Positions 53,804-63,557 are shown, counted from the first letter of the stretch. The stretch: 64,000 nucleotides of DNA from Achromobacter pestifer (GCF_902859625.1 NZ_CADIJX010000002.1:868001-932000), one strand, 5' to 3'. Notes: generated by a model not told the origin, from the letters alone. Made by a program: numbers and translations.

Positions 53804-55084
53804 GTGCTGAAAATACCCTACGAACTCTGGATAGGCGCCCGCTATGCCGGGTTGGCCCGAATCCGCCAGCGACGCGGGCGCCGCGATCGCTTCATCTCCT
53901 TCATCGCCGCCAGCTCCATGGCGGGCATCGCGCTGGGCGTTGCCGCCCTGATCGTGGTGTTGTCCGTGATGAACGGATTCCAAAAAGAAGTGCGCGACCG
54001 CATGCTGTCGGTGCTGCCGCACATCGAACTCTATATTCCTGGCGCCTTGCCGGAACGGGTGCTGGAGCAGTGGCAGCAATTCGCCACCGCGGCCAAGCAG
54101 AACCCCGAGGTCAAGGCCGGAGCGCCCTTTGTGGCCGCGCAGGGCATGCTGGTGCGAGGCCAGGCGCTGCGGGGTGTGCAGGTGCGCGGCATTGACCCGG
54201 CCACCGAAGGCAATGTGTCGGATCTGCCGCGCCAGATGGTGTCAGGCAAGCTGACCGACCTGAAGGCCGGCGGTTTCGGCGTGGTGCTGGGCAACGAGCT
54301 GGCTGACGGCCTGGGTGTGAAAGTCGGCGATACGCTGCTGATGATGGCGCCGCAAGGCTCGATCAGCCCGGCCGGTTTCGCGCCGCGCATGCGCCAGTTC
54401 ACGGTGGTGGGCGTTTTCTCGTCCGGTCACTATGAATATGATTCCTCGCTGGCGTTTGTCGACAACGAGGATGCCGCGCGCGTGTTCCGCGAAAGCGGCA
54501 CGGCTGGCGTGCGCCTGCGCATCGCCGATATGCAGAAAGCGCCGGAAGTGGCCAGCGAATTGAAGAAGGTGCTGCCGCCTTACGTGATGGCCAGCGACTG
54601 GTCGCGCAATAACCGCACCTGGTTCGCCGCGGTGCAGACCGAAAAGCGCATGATGTTCCTGATCCTGGCGCTGATCGTGGCGGTGGCGGCGTTCAACCTG
54701 CTGTCGTCGCTGGTGATGGCGGTGAAGGACAAGCAGTCCGACATCGCGATCTTGCGCACGCTGGGGGCAGGGCCGGGCGAAGTGGCCCGTATCTTCCTGG
54801 TGCAGGGCGCATTGATCGGCGTCATCGGCACCTTGCTGGGCGTGGTGGGCGGCATCGTCATCGCGTACAACGTCGATGTGATCGTGCCTTTCATCGAGCG
54901 CTTGTTGGGCGTGCATTTCCTGCCGCGCGAGGTCTATTTCATCAGCGCCTTGCCGTCTGATCCGCAAATCGGCGATATCGTCACGATCGGCCTGACCTCC
55001 CTGGTGCTGTCGCTGCTGGCGACGCTGTATCCCAGTTGGCGCGCGTCGCGCCTGCAACCCGCTCAGGTGCTGCGCCATGATTGA
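53804..55084 (+). CDS. lolC: Lipoprotein-releasing ABC transporter permease (LolC/LolE type)
   Basis: A 426-residue inner-membrane protein with four expected helices: one near residues 30-55 (FISFIAASSMAGIALGVAAL), a large periplasmic domain (about 60-280), and a C-terminal FtsX-type membrane domain with three helices (AAFNLLSSLVMAVKDKQSDI onward). It extracts outer-membrane lipoproteins towards LolA. GTG 53804 is the start; no ATG is available before the conserved region. lolD overlaps the end by 8 bp. A single LolC/E-like gene next to lolD suggests a LolF-type homodimer, to be confirmed elsewhere in the genome. Confidence 0.92.
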   Translation: MLKIPYELWIGARYAGLARIRQRRGRRDRFISFIAASSMAGIALGVAALIVVLSVMNGFQKEVRDRMLSVLPHIELYIPGALPERVLEQWQQFATAAKQNPEVKAGAPFVAAQGMLVRGQALRGVQVRGIDPATEGNVSDLPRQMVSGKLTDLKAGGFGVVLGNELADGLGVKVGDTLLMMAPQGSISPAGFAPRMRQFTVVGVFSSGHYEYDSSLAFVDNEDAARVFRESGTAGVRLRIADMQKAPEVASELKKVLPPYVMASDWSRNNRTWFAAVQTEKRMMFLILALIVAVAAFNLLSSLVMAVKDKQSDIAILRTLGAGPGEVARIFLVQGALIGVIGTLLGVVGGIVIAYNVDVIVPFIERLLGVHFLPREVYFISALPSDPQIGDIVTIGLTSLVLSLLATLYPSWRASRLQPAQVLRHD

Positions 55085-55781
55085 TTCCCAGACGGTCACG
55101 GCGTTGACGCCCGCCTTGCAGGCCGAGAACATCGTCAAGGTCTACGACGAAGGCCCCGCGCGCATCGAAGTGCTCAGCAATGTCAGCCTGTCGGTGGCGC
55201 GTGGCGAGATGGTCGCCATCGTGGGCGCCTCGGGTTCGGGCAAGAGCACCTTGCTGCATATCCTGGGTCTTTTGGATATGCCCAGCAGTGGTTCGGTGTC
55301 GGTCGACGGGAAGCTGGCGATCGGCTTGTCCGAAGCCAAGAAAAGCGCGGTGCGCAACAGCAGCCTGGGCTTTGTGTACCAATTCCACCACCTGTTGCCC
55401 GAGTTCTCGGCGTTGGACAATGTGGCGATGCCGCTGATCGTGCGCCGCGAAAACCGCGACAAGGCCCGCCTGGCCGCGCGGGAGGTGCTGGCGCTGGTGG
55501 GGCTTGCCGCCCGCGAGGATCACTTTCCGGGACAGTTGTCCGGCGGGGAACGCCAGCGAGTGGCGCTGGCGCGTGCGCTGGTCACGCGGCCCGTGTGCGT
55601 CCTGGCGGACGAGCCCACGGGTAACCTGGACCGCAATACGGCGCACAAGATGTTTGAATTGCTGACCCGGGTAAATCAGGAATCGGGCACGGCGTTTGCC
55701 ATCGTGACGCACGACCCGGAACTGGCCGCCCGCGCCGACCGGCAATTGTTGATGGAAAGCGGCCGGCTGGTGTCGGGATAG
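55077..55781 (+). CDS. lolD: Lipoprotein-releasing ABC transporter ATPase LolD
   Basis: A 234-residue ATPase with Walker A GASGSGKSTLLHIL, signature LSGGERQRVALARALV and Walker B VCVLADEPTGNLD, typical of the LolD/MacB/FtsE group. It drives release of lipoproteins from the inner membrane with the preceding permease. The start overlaps the permease stop by 8 bp. Confidence 0.95.
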   Translation: MIDSQTVTALTPALQAENIVKVYDEGPARIEVLSNVSLSVARGEMVAIVGASGSGKSTLLHILGLLDMPSSGSVSVDGKLAIGLSEAKKSAVRNSSLGFVYQFHHLLPEFSALDNVAMPLIVRRENRDKARLAAREVLALVGLAAREDHFPGQLSGGERQRVALARALVTRPVCVLADEPTGNLDRNTAHKMFELLTRVNQESGTAFAIVTHDPELAARADRQLLMESGRLVSG

Positions 55782-55821
55782 GGCAAGACGGGTGGATAAT
55801 CCTGCCAAGGAGGCCACGCCC

Positions 55822-56640
55822 ATGCTGATCGACACCCACTGCCACCTGGACGCTGCCGAGTTTGATGCCGACCGCCAGCAGGTGGCCGACCATGCTTGCG
55901 AGGCCGGCGTCCAATCCATCGTGATCCCGGCCATCGAGCGCGCCAATTTCACCGTGGTGCGCGATCTGGCCGCGCAAGTCGCTGGCGGCGCCTATGCGCT
56001 GGGCATCCATCCCTTGTATGTGCAGCGCGCCGAGGATTCCGATCTGGACGCGCTGCGCCAGGCCATCAAGCAATCTCTGGGCGACCCCCGCTTTGTCGCC
56101 ATCGGCGAGATCGGCCTGGATTTCTTTGTTCCCGAGATTGCCTCGGGTGAACCCCGCGAACGCCAGGAACGTTTCTACGCCGCGCAATTGGCGATGGCTG
56201 CGGAATTCAAGCTGCCCGTGTTGCTGCATGTACGCCGCTCCCAAGACATTCTGCTGAAGTATCTGCGCCGCCATGACCGCATCGGCGGAATCGCGCATGC
56301 CTTCAATGGCAGCGCGCAGCAGGCGCAAGCGTTTATCGACCAGGGCTTTGCGTTGGGCCTGGGGGGCGCCATGACGTATGAACGCGCCTTGCAGATCCGC
56401 CGCCACGCGGTGGACGTGGATCTGGCCCATTTGGTGCTGGAAACCGATGCGCCGGACATCCCGCCGGCCTGGCTGCATCCCCCCGAACGCCGCAACCGGC
56501 CGGGCGAACTGGCCCGCATCGCCGCCACGCTGGCGGACTTGCGCGGTATCACGCCCGCACAGGTGGCGCATGCCACCACGGCCAATGCGATGCGCGTGTT
56601 GCCGCGTCTGCCGGCAGCCATTCTGGCCGACGCCGACTGA
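55822..56640 (+). CDS. TatD family metal-dependent hydrolase
   Basis: A 272-residue TIM-barrel hydrolase of the TatD/YcfH group: metal site LIDTHCHLDAAEFD at the N-terminus, AIGEIGLDFF in the middle, LETDAPDIPP late. Members show 3'-5' DNase or RNase activity in DNA repair or RNA turnover. ATG 55822 is preceded by an ideal AAGGAGG at 55807-55813; the GTG at 55792 lies before that and is rejected. It lies 40 bp after lolD. Confidence 0.93.
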   Translation: MLIDTHCHLDAAEFDADRQQVADHACEAGVQSIVIPAIERANFTVVRDLAAQVAGGAYALGIHPLYVQRAEDSDLDALRQAIKQSLGDPRFVAIGEIGLDFFVPEIASGEPRERQERFYAAQLAMAAEFKLPVLLHVRRSQDILLKYLRRHDRIGGIAHAFNGSAQQAQAFIDQGFALGLGGAMTYERALQIRRHAVDVDLAHLVLETDAPDIPPAWLHPPERRNRPGELARIAATLADLRGITPAQVAHATTANAMRVLPRLPAAILADAD

Positions 56641-56753
56641 ATTTCCGTCCCTGATTGATCGCTGTGCGATGACGGATGTTGTCGCGTGGATGCATCATTT
56701 TTCTAAGATTTTTCTCGAAATCGTCAAATAGCTGAATAAATTCTGACAAATAG

Positions 56754-56782
56754 TTGAACATCAAAATAGCAATGCCTATCAT
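56754..56782 (+). promoter_or_regulatory. Promoter of TonB receptor 1 overlapped by a Fur-box-like palindrome
   Basis: -35 TTGAAC (56754-56759), 17-bp spacer, -10 TATCAT (56777-56782). A palindrome GCAATGCCTATCATTGC (56769-56785) covers the -10 box and shares AATG and ATCATT with the Fur consensus. Iron-loaded Fur there would block transcription. Confidence 0.65.
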
Positions 56783-56846
56783 TGCGGTTCCTATAAATTA
56801 GAAACGTGTTTACAGCTTTGCTGCGGGGCAGGCTGTAGGAAACCCA

Positions 56847-59096
56847 ATGAAAAAGACCATTGCTACTGGCGCAAGCGCCGGAGGTACGAGTTCGTCCTCA
56901 ATTTATGTCGCCATGTGCGGCGCCCTGATGTCCCCCGGGCTGGCCTTGGCACAGGGCAGCGCCGCGCCGGGAACGGTTCATCAGTTGTCGCCGGTGCATG
57001 TGCAGGGACAGGCGGTCAGTGATGGCTACGAAGCCAATGTCGCGTCATCGCCCAAAATGACGGCACCGCTGCTGGACACTCCCCGATCCGTTACGGTGAT
57101 CACCGAGCAATTGATGCGTGATCGCGCCGCAACCTCCCTGATGGACGTTCTGCGTACGGCGCCAGGCATTACTTTCGGGGCTGGCGAAGGCGGCACGCCC
57201 ACCGGCGACCGACCGTTCATCCGCGGCTACGAGGCCAGCACGGACATGATGGTCGACGGCATGCGCGACCTGGGACGTTTTTCGCACGAGACGTTCAACC
57301 TGGAATCGGTGGAGATCCTGAAGGGCCCCAGTTCCGCGTACTCGGGTCGCGGTTCGACCGGTGGCAGCATCAACCTTGTCAGCAAGAGTCCCAAACTGGA
57401 GAACTTCGCCGAAGGCACGGTGGGTTTCGGTACGGATGACAACTGGCGTGTCACGGGCGACGGCAATTGGGCGTTCAGCGACAGCTCGGCCTTCCGCCTG
57501 AACGTCATGAAGCAAGGCGGCGATGTGCCGGGCCGCGACCATGTGGAAACCGACCGCTGGGGCGTGGCGCCGTCCTTTGCCTGGGGGTTGGGCACGCCGA
57601 CGCAAGTCACGCTCAGCTACTACCACCTGCAAAATGACGATACGCCCGATCTGGGCATTCCGTTCAAGAACGAATCCCGCCCGGGCCGCGTGACGCCGCC
57701 CAAGGTTGATCGGGACAATTATTACGGTGTGATCGGGCGCGACTACCGCAAGAACCAGGCCGACATGGGCACCTTGATGGTCGAGCATAAGTTCAGCGAC
57801 AAGCTGAAGCTGCGCAACGGGACGCGCTATAGCGAATCCCGCAACGAATACTCCATGACGCGGCCTTCGTTCGACAACTGCGCGGCGCGCGTGGGCGGCA
57901 GGCCCAACAGTGCCTATGGCGTGTCGCCATGCTCGACGGAGGCTCCTGGCCTACAGATCAGCAAAGCCCTGCGGACACTGAACCAGACCAACCGGTCGTT
58001 CATCAACCAGACTGACCTGTTCGGTGAGTTCACCACGGGTAGCATCCGTCACAGTTACGCGGCCGGCCTGGAATACAGCACCGAGAAGATCATCAAGCGC
58101 GATGGTCTGCCCACCGGCGGCTACGACAAGACGCTGTTGGACGATCTGTACAGCCCGAACCCGCACCAGGCCTATACCGGCAGTTTGAGCTGGGGTCCGA
58201 AGTACGACGCCGCCAAGACCTCCACGCGGGCCGCCTATGTGTTCGACACCATCAAGTTCAGCGAACAATGGGAAACCAACGTGGGCCTGCGCTACGACAA
58301 CTACCGCGTGTCCAGCGGCGGGGTGGAACGCACCGACGACATGTGGAACTATCAATTGGGCCTGGTCTACAAACCGGCGCCCAATGGCAGCATCTATGTG
58401 TCTTACGGCACATCGTCCAATCCGTCGGGTGAAACGGCGGGGCAGTCCGGGGGGGCGGACGGCGCGGCGGGCGGGCGCCTGACGGCTGGTACGGCCGGGT
58501 TGGCACCTGAGAAGAGCCGCAGCGTGGAACTGGGCACCAAGTGGGACATGTTCGACGAGCGCCTGTCGCTGACGGCGGCCGTGTTTGAAACCCGCAAGAC
58601 GGACGCGCGTTCCGCAGACCCGATCACGGGCGATGTGACGCTGGCGGGCAGCAACCGCGTGCGAGGCATCGAGCTAAGCGCGGCAGGTTCGATCACGCCG
58701 AAGTGGCAAGTCTGGGCGGGCTACAGCTACATGGACCCGAAGGTGACGAACTACACGAGCGGCGGCACGGACTTCAGCGGCAATCAGATGAAGTTCATCG
58801 CTCGTCAAAGCGCCAGCCTGTGGACCACCTACAAACTGCAACCGCAACTGACGGTAGGCGCGGGCGCCACGTATACGGGCAAGCGCTATGTGGATGATGC
58901 CAACATCTATCAACTGCCTTCGTACTGGCGTTACGACGCCATGGCGGCCTATCAGTTCACCAAGAACTTCGGCTTGCAGCTCAACCTGAACAACCTGACC
59001 GACGAGACGATTTACGAGGCGTCGCACGTGGGCTTGTTCAGCTATGTCGCACCCGGACGCTCGGCGATGCTGACCGCCACGTTCCGCTACAACTAA
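56847..59096 (+). CDS. TonB-dependent siderophore receptor (Fiu/BfrD-like)
   Basis: A 749-residue outer-membrane receptor with a signal peptide region (cleavage near ALA-QGS), a plug domain (LDTPRSVTVITEQLMRDR and PSSAYSGRGSTGGSINLVSK) and a 22-strand barrel ending ...ATFRYN with a C-terminal aromatic residue pattern. Segments such as DNYYGVIGRDYRKN resemble E. coli Fiu and Bordetella BfrD/BfrE-type catecholate receptors; the actual siderophore is not determined. A Fur-box-like site covers its promoter. Strong hairpin downstream. Confidence 0.9.
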   Translation: MKKTIATGASAGGTSSSSIYVAMCGALMSPGLALAQGSAAPGTVHQLSPVHVQGQAVSDGYEANVASSPKMTAPLLDTPRSVTVITEQLMRDRAATSLMDVLRTAPGITFGAGEGGTPTGDRPFIRGYEASTDMMVDGMRDLGRFSHETFNLESVEILKGPSSAYSGRGSTGGSINLVSKSPKLENFAEGTVGFGTDDNWRVTGDGNWAFSDSSAFRLNVMKQGGDVPGRDHVETDRWGVAPSFAWGLGTPTQVTLSYYHLQNDDTPDLGIPFKNESRPGRVTPPKVDRDNYYGVIGRDYRKNQADMGTLMVEHKFSDKLKLRNGTRYSESRNEYSMTRPSFDNCAARVGGRPNSAYGVSPCSTEAPGLQISKALRTLNQTNRSFINQTDLFGEFTTGSIRHSYAAGLEYSTEKIIKRDGLPTGGYDKTLLDDLYSPNPHQAYTGSLSWGPKYDAAKTSTRAAYVFDTIKFSEQWETNVGLRYDNYRVSSGGVERTDDMWNYQLGLVYKPAPNGSIYVSYGTSSNPSGETAGQSGGADGAAGGRLTAGTAGLAPEKSRSVELGTKWDMFDERLSLTAAVFETRKTDARSADPITGDVTLAGSNRVRGIELSAAGSITPKWQVWAGYSYMDPKVTNYTSGGTDFSGNQMKFIARQSASLWTTYKLQPQLTVGAGATYTGKRYVDDANIYQLPSYWRYDAMAAYQFTKNFGLQLNLNNLTDETIYEASHVGLFSYVAPGRSAMLTATFRYN

Positions 59097-59109
59097 GCGT
59101 GATGGCGGC

Positions 59110-59141
59110 ATGGGGGCCTTGCATGCCTGCAAGGCCCCCAT
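59110..59141. terminator. Strong hairpin between converging receptor 1 and histidine kinase
   Basis: ATGGGGGCCTTGCA-TGCC-TGCAAGGCCCCCAT, a perfect 14-bp stem. No T-tract on either side, so it may act as a Rho-assisted or mRNA-end-protecting structure for both converging genes. Confidence 0.7.
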
Positions 59142-59167
59142 GCCGTCTGGGCTGCGGGGATGACGAG

Positions 59168-60562
59168 CTATTCGGCTTCCCGCGGCAATTCAATCCTGAC
59201 GCTCAACCCTTGCGGCGAGACATTGCGAGCCGAGATCCGGCCCTTGTGGGCGGCGATCGCGGCTTGCGCGATGGAGAGTCCCAGGCCGGCACCGGAACCC
59301 GGAACCGTCGAGCCGGACGTGACCCGGAAGAACGGCTCGAACAGGGATTCCAGATTCGCAGCGGGCACGCCTGGGCCACGGTCTTCGATTTCCAGGCAGA
59401 CCTCGCGGGCGCCGACCAGCAGCCGGACGCGAATCGCGCTATGCGCGGGAGCGAAGCGCAGGGCGTTGCGCAACACGTTTTCGATGGCGCTGGCCAGACT
59501 GTCGCGGTCACCGAGCACTGGCACGGGGGCGGGAGAGTCCCAGAGAATGCGCACTTGTTGTTCGCCGGCTTCGTAGCGGGCGTCTTCCACGACGGCGGAC
59601 ACGATGTCCGTCAAGTCCAGCATGTCGCTAGGTTCGGGCTGGGCGCTCAGGCGGGCCAGTCGCAGCGTGCTGCCGACCAGGGTATCCAGGCGCTCGCATT
59701 CGCGTTCGATGCGGTCCAGCTGCACATCCTGGCGTTCGTCCTTGCGCCGCGCCAACTCGGCGGCCAACCGTAGCCGCGCCAGGGGCGAGCGCAGCTCATG
59801 CGCGATATTGCGCAGCAGCTGTTCGCGCGTATCGACCAGGGCCTTGAGGCGATCCGCCATTGCGTTGAAATCGCGCGCCAGCAGGCCAAGTTCGTCCTTG
59901 CGTCTTGCGAGCTTGGGCGGCGTCTGCGCGTCCAGATGGCCGGCGGCCAGCGCGTGCGTCGCGTGCCGCAATTGCGTCAGGGGGGCGGTGACGTGACGGG
60001 TTAACGCCCAGCAAAAGGGAGCCGTGACCGCCAGCGCAAAGAGCAAGAGCGCCAGCGCCACGGGTGACAGGCCCAGCACCTCCCAATGCGACGAGTCAAA
60101 GGGCAAGAACAGCATCAACAACTCGGAACCGTCGGGTAGCGCCAGCAACTGCGGCTGCCACCAGGAAACCCGTTCGCCAAGCGGGTCGGGCTGAAGATAG
60201 TCTGCTTGGGGGGATCGTTCAGTGGCGGCGCGGTACGCGCTTAGCCAGTCGTGCATGCGGGCGGGCAAGGTCCGGCCCAGAATCTCGGTGTCGCGGGTGT
60301 CCAGCACGTAAATCTTGAGTGCCGAGTAACGGCTGTCCATCGCTTCGACCCAACGTTCCAGGCCGGCCATGCCATGGGTGCGCGCGACTTGCCGGGCGTC
60401 ATGCGTCAGGCTGGCTGGATTCAAGCCGTCCAGCGAATTGATCCGATACCAGGCGACCGTTGCGGTAAACAGCATGCCGCACACCAGAATGATGGTCATG
60501 GCGCACCAGAACGTCAGGAACGCGCGCCAGAAAAGCGACCGGGTGGGGAACGGCCAGCGCAT
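59168..60562 (-). CDS. Sensor histidine kinase
   Basis: This 464-residue sensor has two membrane segments (about residues 11-37 and 165-187) around a periplasmic domain of about 125 residues, a HAMP linker (188-241), the HisKA box with His255 in NIAHELRSPLARLR, then N box ENVLRNALRFAP and G box GSGAGLGLSIAQAA. It phosphorylates the response regulator encoded upstream, which its ATG overlaps by one base (TGATG). The position beside a siderophore receptor suggests the periplasmic domain senses a siderophore or iron state. Confidence 0.93.
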   Translation of the reverse strand: MRWPFPTRSLFWRAFLTFWCAMTIILVCGMLFTATVAWYRINSLDGLNPASLTHDARQVARTHGMAGLERWVEAMDSRYSALKIYVLDTRDTEILGRTLPARMHDWLSAYRAATERSPQADYLQPDPLGERVSWWQPQLLALPDGSELLMLFLPFDSSHWEVLGLSPVALALLLFALAVTAPFCWALTRHVTAPLTQLRHATHALAAGHLDAQTPPKLARRKDELGLLARDFNAMADRLKALVDTREQLLRNIAHELRSPLARLRLAAELARRKDERQDVQLDRIERECERLDTLVGSTLRLARLSAQPEPSDMLDLTDIVSAVVEDARYEAGEQQVRILWDSPAPVPVLGDRDSLASAIENVLRNALRFAPAHSAIRVRLLVGAREVCLEIEDRGPGVPAANLESLFEPFFRVTSGSTVPGSGAGLGLSIAQAAIAAHKGRISARNVSPQGLSVRIELPREAE

Positions 60563-61275
60563 CAGGCCGCGCCCGCCAATACATAGCCCAAGCCACGCAG
60601 ATTGCGGATCGACAGGGTGTCGCCGGAGGCATCCATACGCAGTTTCTTGCGCAAGGTGCTGATGTGGGTGTCGATGCTGCGGTCGTAGCGTTCGGGCCGG
60701 CGGCCCAGTGCGTACATGCCGATCTGTTCTCGGGCGATGACCTGGCCGGGCGCACGCATCAGCAGTTCCAGAATGCGTTGCTCGGCGCCTGTCAGCGGGA
60801 TGTCTTCGTCGTCCAGCCGGACGCGGCCGCTGACCGGATCCAGCGACAGCGGTCCCAGCGTCAGGCTGGGCTTGGTGGTTTCAGGCACTTCCTCGAAACG
60901 CCGCAGCACGGCGGTGATGCGGGCTTGCAGTTCACGCGGGCTGAAGGGCTTGGCCAGGTAATCGTCGGCGCCGAACTCCAGGCCCAGCACACGGTCGGTC
61001 TCGCTGCCATGCGCAGTGAACATGATGACCGGACGGCGTGAGCGCTGCCGGTATCGCTTCAGCAAATCCAGGCCGTTGCCGTCAGGCAGCATCAGGTCCA
61101 GCAGGATCAGGTCGTAATCATCCTGCGCCAGCAAGGCCACGCCTTGGGCGCCGGTATGGGCCAGGGTGAGCAGGCACTGATTGGGTTCGAGGTATTCGCG
61201 CAGCATCTGCGCCAGTTCGATGTCGTCGTCGATGAGCAGGATACGGCGCGTAACGACTGAATGAGAAAAGGACAT
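60562..61275 (-). CDS. OmpR-family response regulator
   Basis: A 237-residue two-domain regulator. Receiver: acidic pocket Asp16-Asp18, phosphorylation site Asp60 (LLDLMLPDG), Thr87 and Lys109. Then a winged-helix DNA-binding domain (DEDIPLTGAEQRILELLM, DTHISTLRKKLR). It most resembles the CpxR/RstA/PfeR branch. It is divergent from TonB receptor 2, with 211 bp between, and likely activates it. The sequence GTAAAAGTTGGGGAAA (61348 region) there is a weak direct-repeat candidate. Confidence 0.93.
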   Translation of the reverse strand: MSFSHSVVTRRILLIDDDIELAQMLREYLEPNQCLLTLAHTGAQGVALLAQDDYDLILLDLMLPDGNGLDLLKRYRQRSRRPVIMFTAHGSETDRVLGLEFGADDYLAKPFSPRELQARITAVLRRFEEVPETTKPSLTLGPLSLDPVSGRVRLDDEDIPLTGAEQRILELLMRAPGQVIAREQIGMYALGRRPERYDRSIDTHISTLRKKLRMDASGDTLSIRNLRGLGYVLAGAA

Positions 61276-61394
61276 CCGTATTGAGTGTTCCGCACTGGGT
61301 AGTTTGGCGCATTGCCGCGCTGCCGAGTGTCAAGAAGTGCGAAGAAAGTAAAAGTTGGGGAAAGGCGTTTGCCGGCTCCCGTTACCCTCAATTC

Positions 61395-61419
61395 TAATAT
61401 GAGAATGGTTTTCATTAAG
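61395..61419 (+). promoter_or_regulatory. Fur box and -10 region before TonB receptor 2
   Basis: GAGAATGGTTTTCATTAAG (61401-61419) matches the Fur consensus at 13 of 19 positions. TAATAT (61395-61400) directly before it is a -10 candidate with no good -35 at standard spacing, compatible with activator-dependent transcription. Confidence 0.65.
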
Positions 61420-61486
61420 AAATAAGAGGCGGAACGCTGGCGCACACGGGGTGCGTCGCGGTTTCGGTACGGGAGAAGTCGGAATC

Positions 61487-63508
61487 ATGAGCAGTAACGA
61501 AATGGCCCTGGGTGGCCGCATGCGGGTGTCTCGCACGCAATTGGCCGCGGCCTTGTGCGCAGCAGGCCTGGGCATGGGCCCGGCGGTGGTTTGGGCGCAA
61601 AGCGCTGGAGCTGCCAAGACCATGGACACCGTCGTGGTGACGGCCAGCGGGTTTGAGCAGCAGATCCAGGACGCTCCGGCGTCAATCAGCGTGATTACGC
61701 GCGAAGATCTGGACAAGAAGTTCTACCGCGACGTGAATGACGCGCTGCTGGAGGTGCCGGGCGTCATCATCACGGGCGGCGGCGACCGCCAAGACATCAG
61801 CCTGCGCGGCATGGGCCCGCAATACACGCTGATCCTGATCGACGGCAAGCGCCAAAACTCGCGCGAAACCCGCACCAACTCGGATTCCTCTGGCGTGGAA
61901 GGCGGCTGGACGCCGCCGCTTGCGGCCATCGAACGCATTGAAGTCGTGCGCGGCCCGATGTCGTCCCTGTACGGCTCGGACGCCATGGGCGGGGTGATCA
62001 ACATCATCACCCGCAAGGTGCCCAGCGAGTGGGGCGGTGAAATCCGCATGGACACCACCATCCAGGAAAGCAATAAGTCCGGTGATATCTACCAGGGCAA
62101 TTTCTATCTGGCGGGTCCGATCAAGAGCGATCTGCTGGGCTTGCAGATCTATGGCCAGGCGTCGCAGCGTGATGAGGACGATATCGTCAGCGGCTTTCGC
62201 AAGCGCAATTCGGACAGCGTGACGGCCAAGCTGGCACTGACCCCGAACCGCGACCACGACATCGTGCTGGAAGCCACGGCGATGCGCCAGAAAATCCAGG
62301 AAACGCTGGGCAAGACGGTTGCGCCGTTGGCGCCGGGCGTGGCTTGCGGGCGCAATGGCTGCCCCGCTTCGTCGCAGACGGACTACCGCAGCAATAAATG
62401 GGCGCTGTCGCATACCGGGCGTTGGGGGTGGGCGGTGTCGGACAGCTATGTGCAGCAGGAAGAGTTCGACAACCGTTCGCGGCAGATGAAGATCAAGAAC
62501 CTGAACCTGCAAACCAGCTGGACGTTGCCGCTGGGCTCGCACATGCTGAGCGTGGGGGCCACCTATCTTAGTCAGCGCCTGAACGATCAGACCGGCAACC
62601 AATTGGCGAATGGCCCCAACAAGGTTGACCGCTATCAATGGGCGTTGTTCGCCGAAGACGAATGGCGCCTGACGGACAGCTTTGCCGTCACCGCCGGCCT
62701 GCGCATGGACGAAGACGAGAATTTCGGCACGCACTTCAGTCCTCGCTTGTATGGCGTGTGGCACATGGCCGAACGGTGGACCTTGAAGGGCGGGGTCTCC
62801 ACGGGCTTTCGCGCACCGGACCTGCGCCAGACGGTGGCGGGTTGGGGGCAGGTCAGCCGGGGCGGCAACATGTACGGCAACCCGGACCTGACGCCGGAAA
62901 AGTCGGTGACTGAGGAAATCGGCATCCTGTATGACGATGGTGAAGGCTTCAACGCCGGCCTGACCGTGTTCAACAACGACTTCAAGGACAAGATCACCCG
63001 TGTGGGTTGCCCGGCGTCGCAATGTACCGATGGCCCCAACCAGTTCGGAGCCAACCCCACGACCTACATGAACGTGGACAAGGCGGTGTCGCGTGGCGTG
63101 GAAGCCAGCATGAAGCTGCCGCTGGCCCGCGACTGGTCGCTGACCAGCAGCTACACGTTCACCAAGTCGGAACAGAAGTCGGGCCAGTACCAAGGCCAGC
63201 CCCTGAACCAGTTGCCCAAGCACCTGTTCACCACGACCGTGAATTGGCAGGCGTCCGACGCGATGCAAGCATGGGCGCGGGTGAACTATCGCGGCAAGGA
63301 AAGCCAGCCCATCACCAGCGCATCGTCGTCGTCGTTCATCGCGCCGTCCTACACCTTCGTGGATCTGGGCGGATCGTATGCGGTGAACAAGACCGTATCG
63401 GTGTATGCCGGCATCTACAACCTGTTCGACAAGCAGGTGACCTACGACGACTACGAGTTCGTGGAAGACGGCCGCCGTTATTGGCTGGGCGTAGGCGTGA
63501 AGTTCTGA
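61487..63508 (+). CDS. TonB-dependent catecholate-type siderophore receptor
   Basis: A 673-residue outer-membrane receptor: N-terminal signal (GPAVVWA-QSAG), TonB box-like MDTVVVTAS, plug (QDAPASISVITREDL, GPMSSLYGSDAMGGVINIIT) and a barrel ending YWLGVGVKF. The plug and the FRAPDLRQTVAGWGQ segment are typical of the FepA/CirA/IrgA group that takes up ferric catecholates. ATG 61487 is used, with GGGAGAAG (61471-61478) upstream; a GTG at 61451 is unlikely. A Fur box lies 68 bp upstream, and a divergent two-component system is the likely local activator. A siderophore-binding protein follows. Confidence 0.9.
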   Translation: MSSNEMALGGRMRVSRTQLAAALCAAGLGMGPAVVWAQSAGAAKTMDTVVVTASGFEQQIQDAPASISVITREDLDKKFYRDVNDALLEVPGVIITGGGDRQDISLRGMGPQYTLILIDGKRQNSRETRTNSDSSGVEGGWTPPLAAIERIEVVRGPMSSLYGSDAMGGVINIITRKVPSEWGGEIRMDTTIQESNKSGDIYQGNFYLAGPIKSDLLGLQIYGQASQRDEDDIVSGFRKRNSDSVTAKLALTPNRDHDIVLEATAMRQKIQETLGKTVAPLAPGVACGRNGCPASSQTDYRSNKWALSHTGRWGWAVSDSYVQQEEFDNRSRQMKIKNLNLQTSWTLPLGSHMLSVGATYLSQRLNDQTGNQLANGPNKVDRYQWALFAEDEWRLTDSFAVTAGLRMDEDENFGTHFSPRLYGVWHMAERWTLKGGVSTGFRAPDLRQTVAGWGQVSRGGNMYGNPDLTPEKSVTEEIGILYDDGEGFNAGLTVFNNDFKDKITRVGCPASQCTDGPNQFGANPTTYMNVDKAVSRGVEASMKLPLARDWSLTSSYTFTKSEQKSGQYQGQPLNQLPKHLFTTTVNWQASDAMQAWARVNYRGKESQPITSASSSSFIAPSYTFVDLGGSYAVNKTVSVYAGIYNLFDKQVTYDDYEFVEDGRRYWLGVGVKF

Positions 63509-63518
63509 TCTTGACGAA

Positions 63519-63538
63519 GGGGGACGCTTGCGTCCCCC
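63519..63538 (+). terminator. Hairpin after TonB receptor 2
   Basis: GGGGGACGC-TT-GCGTCCCCC, a perfect 9-bp stem without T-tract, 20 bp before the next gene. It is more likely an intercistronic stabiliser or attenuator than a full terminator. Confidence 0.55.
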
Positions 63539-63557
63539 GCAACACGAAGAGGATCCT

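Noticed and set aside
61341-61366. CpxR-like direct repeat GTAAA-N6-GGAAA upstream of receptor 2
   Set aside because: Only one imperfect pair with wrong spacing for CpxR; too weak for a feature, mentioned only as a candidate.
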